Positions 58,903 through 64,000 of a DNA stretch of 64,000 nucleotides are shown one piece after another. The notes under the pieces are model-generated. The model saw only the letters and a program-made list of their open reading frames with translations. It had not been told where the DNA came from and searched no databases. How positions within the stretch are numbered: the first letter of the stretch is position 1; each line of letters begins with the position of its first letter. The stretch comes from Streptococcus macacae NCTC 11558 (lineage in GTDB: Bacteria; Bacillota; Bacilli; Lactobacillales; Streptococcaceae), in NCBI RefSeq assembly GCF_000187995.2, contig NZ_AEUW02000001.1, positions 434,001 through 498,000 of the forward strand. Reading direction: 5' to 3'. Both the position numbers and the translations under genes were made by a program.

Positions 58903-59421
58903 ATGAATTATTTTAATGTTGGAAAAATTGTGAATACACAAGGCTTGCAAGGAGAAGTTCGTGTACTGTCTGTGACAGATTTTGCAGATGAGCGTTTTAA
59001 AAAAGGAGCTCAATTGGCCTTATTTGATAAAAATGACCAGTTTATCACTAATCTGGAAATTGACAAACATCGTCGGCATAAGAATTTTGATATTATCCGA
59101 TTTAAAGGACTTGATCACATCAATGCTGTTGAAAAATATCGAGATTTTACGCTTAAGGTAGCTGAAGAAAATTTGACTGAATTAGCAGAGGGTGAATTTT
59201 ATTACCATGAAATTATTGGTTTAGATGTCTATGAAAATGACGAGCTAATCGGACACGTCAAAGAAATTTTACAGCCTGGTGCCAATGATGTTTGGGTCGT
59301 AAAGCGAAAAGGCAAGCGAGACTTACTGCTTCCTTACATTCCTTCAGCTGTCTTAAATGTTGATGTGGCAAATAACCGTGTTGATGTTGCTGTCTTAGAA
59401 GGGTTAGATGATGAAGATTGA
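58903..59421 (+). CDS. rimM: Ribosome maturation factor RimM
   Basis: 172 aa: N-terminal beta barrel ([20 protein letters not shown]) and PRC-barrel half ([20 protein letters not shown]). 30S assembly near S19. Overlaps trmD. Confidence 0.95.
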   Translation: MNYFNVGKIVNTQGLQGEVRVLSVTDFADERFKKGAQLALFDKNDQFITNLEIDKHRRHKNFDIIRFKGLDHINAVEKYRDFTLKVAEENLTELAEGEFYYHEIIGLDVYENDELIGHVKEILQPGANDVWVVKRKGKRDLLLPYIPSAVLNVDVANNRVDVAVLEGLDDED

Positions 59422-60127
59422 TGTTTTAACGCTTTTTCCGGAGATGTTTACAGCTCTAGAACATTCAATTGTGGGGAAGGCACGCCATAAAGGAATCATT
59501 AAACTCACTTGCCATAACTTTCGTGAAAATGCAGCTAATGCCCGTCATGTAGATGATGAGCCCTATGGCGGCGGCCAGGGAATGCTTTTATGTGCTCAGC
59601 CCATTTTTGATACTTTTGAAAAAATTGCAGCTAAAAAGCCCCGTGTACTTCTACTAGATCCAGCGGGCAAACGATTTAATCAATCTTATGCTGAAGAGCT
59701 AGCCAAAGAAGATGAGCTGATTTTTATCTGTGGTCATTATGAAGGCTATGATGAACGGATCAAGACCTTAGTGACAGATGAAGTTTCTTTAGGAGATTTT
59801 GTTTTGACAGGCGGCGAATTAGCAGCTATGACTATAATTGATGCGACAGTGCGGCTGATTCCAGAAGTGATAGGCAAAGCCATCAGCCATCAGGAAGACA
59901 GTTTCTCATCAGGTCTTTTAGAATATCCTCAATATACACGTCCTTATGAATACAGAGGAATGAAAGTTCCTGATGTTTTAATGAGCGGCCATCACGCTAA
60001 CATTCGGAAGTGGCGCTTAGAACAAAGTCTTCGCAAAACCTATCAAAGACGTCCTGATCTTTTGGAAAACTATTGTTTGACAGAAGAAGAAAGGCAGCTT
60101 TTAGAAGAAATAAAAAATGAACTGTGA
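59411..60127 (+). CDS. trmD: tRNA (guanine-N1-)-methyltransferase
   Basis: 238 aa, start at the second of two adjacent ATGs, seven bases after AGAAGGG and matching the family start [18 protein letters not shown] knot: [28 protein letters not shown], and C-terminal [10 protein letters not shown]. Makes m1G37, preventing frameshifts. Coupled to rimM by an 11-base overlap. Confidence 0.97.
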   Translation: MKIDVLTLFPEMFTALEHSIVGKARHKGIIKLTCHNFRENAANARHVDDEPYGGGQGMLLCAQPIFDTFEKIAAKKPRVLLLDPAGKRFNQSYAEELAKEDELIFICGHYEGYDERIKTLVTDEVSLGDFVLTGGELAAMTIIDATVRLIPEVIGKAISHQEDSFSSGLLEYPQYTRPYEYRGMKVPDVLMSGHHANIRKWRLEQSLRKTYQRRPDLLENYCLTEEERQLLEEIKNEL

Positions 60128-60202
60128 TAAATAAAAAATATTTCATTATTTTTAACCGTTTGAGCTGATATATGCAGTTATTGATATAAATAAAGGAGAA
60201 AA

Positions 60203-61201
60203 ATGGCAACTGAAGAAGAGATTTATGATATTACGATTATAGGCGGCGGACCTGTTGGACTTTTTGCAGCCTTTTATGCTGGTTTACGCGGTGTCCGTGT
60301 CAAGATAATTGAAAGTTTATCTGAATTGGGAGGCCAGCCAGCTATCTTGTATCCTGAAAAGGTTATCTATGATATTGCTGGCTTTCCAGCAATTACAGGA
60401 GCTGACTTAACAGAACAGTTAATAAAACAGCTGGAGCGCTTTAAAGATAAAACCAGTATCTGTCTGAAGGAAGAGGTTAAAAGCTTCCTTAAAGAAGATA
60501 ATGTTTTTACCATTGAAACGGATAAAAAGAATCATTTCTCCAAAGCTATTATCATCGCATGCGGCAATGGAGCTTTTGCACCGCGCACATTGGGGCTTGA
60601 AAATGAGGATCTCTATGCTGATCATAATTTGTTTTATAATGTCCACCAATTAGATCAATTTGCAGGGAAAAAAGTTGTTATTTGCGGTGGCGGAGATTCC
60701 GCTGTGGATTGGGCTAATGCCCTTGATAAAATTGCTGAAAGCGTCACTTTGGTTCATCGGCGAACAGCTTTTCGTGCTCATGAGCATAGTGTAGAACTTT
60801 TGCAAGCTTCTCATGTTCAGCTGCTGACCCCTTATCTGCCTATAGAATTAAAAGGTCAGGCAAATCAAGTTAATCGTTTGCTTATTCAAAAGGTCAAGAC
60901 TAAGGAGATAAAGGAATTAGACTTGGATGCCTTAATTGTCAGTTTTGGTTTTTCAACTTCTAATAAAAATTTGAAAAATTGGAATGTTGATTATAAACGC
61001 TCAAGCATTCATGTGTCTTCTCTTTTTGAAACCAGTCAAAAAGGCATTTATGCTATCGGTGATGCTGCTGATTATGAAGGTAAGATTGATTTGATTGCTA
61101 CAGGTTTTGGTGAAGCACCGATCGCTGTCAGTCAGGCGATCAGCTATATCTATCCTGAACGTGACAATCGTCTGGTTCATTCTACTTCTTTAATTAAATA
61201 A
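60203..61201 (+). CDS. Ferredoxin--NADP reductase (thioredoxin-reductase-like)
   Basis: 332 aa FNR type 2. FAD motif [22 protein letters not shown] motif [16 protein letters not shown]-terminal [20 protein letters not shown]. No CxxC redox pair, so not a true thioredoxin reductase. Passes electrons between NADPH and ferredoxin/flavodoxin. GGAG upstream. Confidence 0.9.
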   Translation: MATEEEIYDITIIGGGPVGLFAAFYAGLRGVRVKIIESLSELGGQPAILYPEKVIYDIAGFPAITGADLTEQLIKQLERFKDKTSICLKEEVKSFLKEDNVFTIETDKKNHFSKAIIIACGNGAFAPRTLGLENEDLYADHNLFYNVHQLDQFAGKKVVICGGGDSAVDWANALDKIAESVTLVHRRTAFRAHEHSVELLQASHVQLLTPYLPIELKGQANQVNRLLIQKVKTKEIKELDLDALIVSFGFSTSNKNLKNWNVDYKRSSIHVSSLFETSQKGIYAIGDAADYEGKIDLIATGFGEAPIAVSQAISYIYPERDNRLVHSTSLIK

Positions 61202-61291
61202 GACTTTCGTTTTAAATAATTTTCATTATTCTTGACATAAGAGCTGTTTTTTGCTTTTATTTCTGTTTTACGAAAAAATTAAAACTATTGC

Positions 61292-61401
61292 TTGAGCAAA
61301 CAGCCATCAAGCTGTAACTTAACATTGCTCAAAAAAATGAAAACATTCCTGTTAAGGTTTTATCTGCTTATCACCATTAACTGCCCTGTTTGTTAATGGT
61401 G
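61292..61401 (+). terminator. Hairpins between the FNR gene and the fructose operon
   Basis: TTGAGCAA..ACAGC / GCTGT..TTGCTCAA nested stems (61292-61332), then CACCATTAAC / GTTAATGGTG (61372-61401) followed by TTATTTTTTG, which is a good terminator. Confidence 0.7.
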
Positions 61402-61432
61402 TTATTTTTTGAAAGAATTTGACAGAAACTGC

Positions 61433-61461
61433 TTGACAGGTGAAAACTGGGAGTATATAAT
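61433..61461 (+). promoter_or_regulatory. Promoter of the fructose operon
   Basis: TTGACA, 17 bases, TATAAT; perfect consensus. Confidence 0.85.
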
Positions 61462-61467
61462 AGCAAC

Positions 61468-61481
61468 TGTAAACGATTTCA
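61468..61481 (+). promoter_or_regulatory. Catabolite-responsive element (CcpA cre)
   Basis: TGTAAACGATTTCA fits the cre pattern TGnAAnCGnWnnCA. It covers the expected transcription start, so CcpA binding should repress the operon in glucose. Confidence 0.7.
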
Positions 61482-61489
61482 AATGGGAG

Positions 61490-62241
61490 GTGAGGCTTAT
61501 TTTAAAATCGGAACGCAAACAGATTATTATGGAAAAACTCAAGCAGGAAGATTTTGTTACACTGGACTTTCTTGTGGGTATCCTTGATACATCTGAGTCA
61601 ACTGTTCGCAGAGATCTAGATGAGCTGGCCAATGAAAAAAACTCCACCGTGTTCACGGAGGTGCTGAAAGAAATCGTTCGTTAAGTACAGAAGAAAGCAA
61701 TCTTCAAAAATCTATCAAAAACGTTCAATTAAAAGAAGTGATTGTCAAAAAAGCGGCAGAAATGATTGATTATGGTGATATTATCTTTATTGATGCAGGG
61801 ACGACGACAGAGCTTTTATTAGAACACTTAGACCATTCTAAATTAACTGTTGTTACCAACTCCATCCATCATGCAGCCAAATTAGTTGATAAGAATTTAC
61901 AGACTTTGATCATAGGCGGCTATGTCAAAAATGCGACGGATGCTAGCGTTGGACAGCTAGCTGTCAGTCAGCTGCGGCAGTTAAATTTTGATAAAGCTTT
62001 TATAGGAATGAATGGAATTGATCATTCTTTTTTAACAACGCCTGATACAGAAGAGGCTGCTATTAAAAAGACAGTCATGGACAATGCGCAGAGAACTTAT
62101 GTATTAGCTGATGATTCTAAAATTGGGCAAACCTCTTTTGTTAAAGTAGAGCGGCTGGAAGCTGTGACGATTATTACCAATCGTTCTGACAGTATCCTTT
62201 TAAAAGAAATTAAAAAGAAAACGAAGGTGATAGAAGTATGA
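61490..62241 (+). pseudogene. fruR: DeoR-family fructose operon regulator, frameshifted at an A7 run
   Basis: The head (LKSERKQIIMEKLKQEDFVT, HTH helix TSESTVRRDLDEL) and the tail (IDAGTTTELLLEHL; IGMNGID; DDSKIG) are in different frames. The zero frame ends at TAA 61682-61684. The break is at GAAAAAAAC (61634-61642): the zero frame gives E-K-N, and moving back one base gives E-K-K-L-H-R-V-H-G-G-A, the conserved DeoR motif. The heptamer A AAA AAC is a known -1 slippery site, and CACCGTG / CAC..GGTG can pair just after it. Either a one-base loss, a sequencing error or real frameshifting. Start is GTG (SD overlapping) or ATT at 61499, better spaced from GGGAGGTGAG. About 250 aa if joined. Confidence 0.8.
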
Positions 62242-63149
62242 TATATACGGTAACTCTTAATCCATCCATTGATTTTATTGTTCGCCTCAGCCAGCTTCAG
62301 CTGGGCAGTGTCAATCGGATGGCTAGTGATGATAAATATGTTGGCGGAAAAGGCATCAATGTTAGCCGTATCCTGAAACGTCTGGGACAGGCTAATACTG
62401 CGACAGGTTTTCTTGGCGGTTTTACAGGTAAATTCGTTGAAGATGGCTTAGCAGCTGAAAAGGTTACAACGGCTTTTGTTAAAGTTGATCAGGATACGCG
62501 TATTAATGTTAAAATTAAGTCTCAGCAAGAGACTGAGATTAATGGGCAAGGTCCTGTCATTACAGATGAACAGCTGAGTCAGCTTGAGCAGGTTTTGAGT
62601 AAGCTGACATCTGCTGACATAGTTGTTTTTGCTGGCAGTGCACCAACCAACTTGGGCAATCAGGTTTATAAGCGCTTGATTCCTTTTGTCAGAGAGACAA
62701 AAGCTCAGGTTGTTTGTGATTTTGAAGGCCAAACGCTGCTAGATGCTTTACATTATCAGCCTTTGTTGGTAAAGCCCAATAATCATGAACTGGAAGCTAT
62801 CTTTAATGTTCAGCTGCATAATATAGCTGATATTGAAAAATATGGGCGCAAGCTCCTTTCTAAAGGGGCTCAGCATGCCATTATTTCAATGGCAGGAGCT
62901 GGTGCCGTATTAGTAACACCAGAGGCGGCTTACTTTGCCAAACCTATTGCAGGCCAGGTTAAAAACTCCGTTGGAGCTGGTGATTCTATGGTAGCAGGCT
63001 TTACAGGTGAATTTGCAAAGACTGCTGATCCTGTTGAGGCCTTAAAATGGGGAGTTGCCTGCGGTACAGCTACAGCTTTTTCAGATGATTTAGCTAGCTT
63101 TGACTTTATTAAAGAAACTTACAAAAAAGTAGAGGTAGAAAAACTATGA
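62238..63149 (+). CDS. fruK: 1-phosphofructokinase
   Basis: 303 aa PfkB-family kinase: NPSIDFIVRL start, VGGKGINVSRIL motif, and GAGDSMVAGFTGEF with the catalytic Asp. Turns fructose-1-phosphate from FruA into fructose-1,6-bisphosphate. Overlaps both neighbours by ATGA. Confidence 0.95.
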   Translation: MIYTVTLNPSIDFIVRLSQLQLGSVNRMASDDKYVGGKGINVSRILKRLGQANTATGFLGGFTGKFVEDGLAAEKVTTAFVKVDQDTRINVKIKSQQETEINGQGPVITDEQLSQLEQVLSKLTSADIVVFAGSAPTNLGNQVYKRLIPFVRETKAQVVCDFEGQTLLDALHYQPLLVKPNNHELEAIFNVQLHNIADIEKYGRKLLSKGAQHAIISMAGAGAVLVTPEAAYFAKPIAGQVKNSVGAGDSMVAGFTGEFAKTADPVEALKWGVACGTATAFSDDLASFDFIKETYKKVEVEKL

Positions 63150-64000
63150 AAATTCAGGATTTACTGAACAAGGATGTCATGTTGCTCGATTTGCAGGCAA
63201 CTACTAAAGAAGCTGTTATTAATGAGATGATTACAAGCCTTGTGGATCATGGAATAGTGACAGATTTTGATACCTTTAAAAAAGGTATTATGAATCGTGA
63301 AGCACAAACTTCAACGGGTCTTGGAGGAGGCATTGCCATGCCTCACAGCAAAAATGATGCGGTTAAGGAAGCCACTGTCCTTTTTGCGAAATCAAATAAA
63401 GGTGTTGATTATGAAGCTCTTGATGGGGAACCGGTTGATCTTTTCTTTATGATTGCTGCTCCAGATGGTGCCAATGATACGCATTTGGCAGCTCTTGCTG
63501 AACTGTCTCAATATCTTTTAAAAGATGGCTTTGCAGACAAGCTGCGCCAAGTAAAGAGCCCTGATGATGTTATTAACCTTTTTAATGAGACAGAAGAAGA
63601 AAAGCAAGAAGAAACAAAAGCAGCTGAACCAGCTTCAGATAATCAGGATTTTCTTGTGGCAGTTACAGCCTGTACAACTGGTATCGCCCATACTTATATG
63701 GCAGAGGAAGCTCTTAAAAAACAAGCTGCTGAAATGGGAGTAGCTATCAAGGTCGAAACAAATGGCGCCTCAGGTATTGGCAACAAATTAACAGCAGATG
63801 ATATTAAGCGTGCCAAAGGTGTGATTGTTGCAGCTGATAAAGCTGTTGAAATGGATCGTTTCAATGGTAAACCATTAATTTCACGTCCTGTCGCAGATGG
63901 CATCAAAAAACCTGAAGAATTAATCAATAGTATTCTTGATGATAAAGCAGAAGTTTATCTTGCTGCAAATGAAGGAACAGCAGCAGAATCTGATCAGGAA
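63146..64000 (+). CDS. fruA: PTS fructose EIIABC component (partial, runs off window)
   Basis: First 285 codons. EIIA domain (1-~145) with phospho-His67 in GIAMPHS; an acidic Ala/Glu linker; EIIB domain from ~168 with Cys176 in AVTACTTGIAHTYMAEEAL. The membrane EIIC part lies beyond the end. Imports and phosphorylates fructose at C1. Coupled to fruK by ATGA. Confidence 0.93.
   Translation, partial: MKIQDLLNKDVMLLDLQATTKEAVINEMITSLVDHGIVTDFDTFKKGIMNREAQTSTGLGGGIAMPHSKNDAVKEATVLFAKSNKGVDYEALDGEPVDLFFMIAAPDGANDTHLAALAELSQYLLKDGFADKLRQVKSPDDVINLFNETEEEKQEETKAAEPASDNQDFLVAVTACTTGIAHTYMAEEALKKQAAEMGVAIKVETNGASGIGNKLTADDIKRAKGVIVAADKAVEMDRFNGKPLISRPVADGIKKPEELINSILDDKAEVYLAANEGTAAESDQE

Noticed and set aside
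60203..61201. Thioredoxin reductase
   Set aside because: FAD and NADP motifs are present but no CxxC redox pair; fits ferredoxin-NADP reductase type 2.

Overview
The window comes from a low-GC Gram-positive coccus of the genus Streptococcus, most likely the mutans group (S. mutans or a close relative such as S. ratti). The evidence is a complete rgp/scc rhamnose-glucose polysaccharide cluster, a glucan-binding repeat protein, streptococcal intergenic repeats, and a gene order (glnPQ-uvrB, rpsU, dnaG-rpoD, rmlD-rgpA-F, gor, nifS-thiI, rplU-prp-rpmA, lspA-rluD, pyrR-pyrP-pyrB-carA-carB, rpsP-khpA-rimM-trmD, fruR-fruK-fruA) that I recall as that of S. mutans. The species call is inference.

Layout. 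0-4 kb: an RsuA-type pseudouridine synthase, a membrane-anchored glycoside-hydrolase-like protein, a 42-residue DUF4044 peptide, obgE, and a gene-poor stretch of degenerate repeats around a 60-aa hypothetical. 4.2-9.3 kb (minus strand): an ABC-F ribosome-protection-like ATPase behind a leader with a promoter, micro-ORFs and a terminator, then the glnPQ amino-acid importer. 9.4-15.4 kb: uvrB, a Nudix hydrolase, two paralogous amino-acid-binding lipoproteins around an aminotransferase, and rpsU. 15.6-19.2 kb: an accessory type VII secretion (LXG) toxin island with a glycine-zipper toxin, two paralogous membrane proteins that are probably immunity proteins, a DUF4176 protein, and two toxin remnants. 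19.2-23.1 kb: mscL (minus) and the dnaG-rpoD-DUF59 group. 23.3-36.6 kb: rmlD and the polysaccharide operon rgpABCDEF-sccHMN, which makes, exports and decorates (glucose, glycerol phosphate) the rhamnan wall polymer. 36.8-45 kb: a CHAP-domain wall hydrolase, gor, a DUF6556-like protein, cysteine desulfurase with thiI, an isoprenylcysteine-methyltransferase-like protein, and rplU-prp-rpmA behind an L21 leader. 45.2-50.6 kb: a protein made almost only of glucan-binding repeats (minus), a possible regulator remnant, a CPBP protease, a LysR regulator, lspA-rluD and a TVP38 protein. 50.6-58.1 kb: the PyrR-attenuated pyrimidine genes. 58.2-61.2 kb: rpsP-khpA-rimM-trmD and a ferredoxin-NADP reductase. 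61.4-64 kb: the fructose operon, with fruR broken by a -1 shift in an A7 run and fruA running off the window.

The most notable items are (1) the LXG island, where the second immunity gene is preceded by a relic of the toxin C-terminus and the far edge holds a relic of an LXG N-terminus; (2) fruR, whose reading frame breaks exactly at an A AAA AAC slippery heptamer where a -1 shift restores the conserved DeoR sequence; (3) the ABC-F leader, where promoter, 3-codon ORFs, terminator and Shine-Dalgarno-sequestering complement can all be read; and (4) a family of intergenic hairpins with changing stems but a constant TATCGAACC core. Most of the rest is conserved core genome. No tRNA, rRNA, CRISPR array, intact insertion sequence or prophage was seen.
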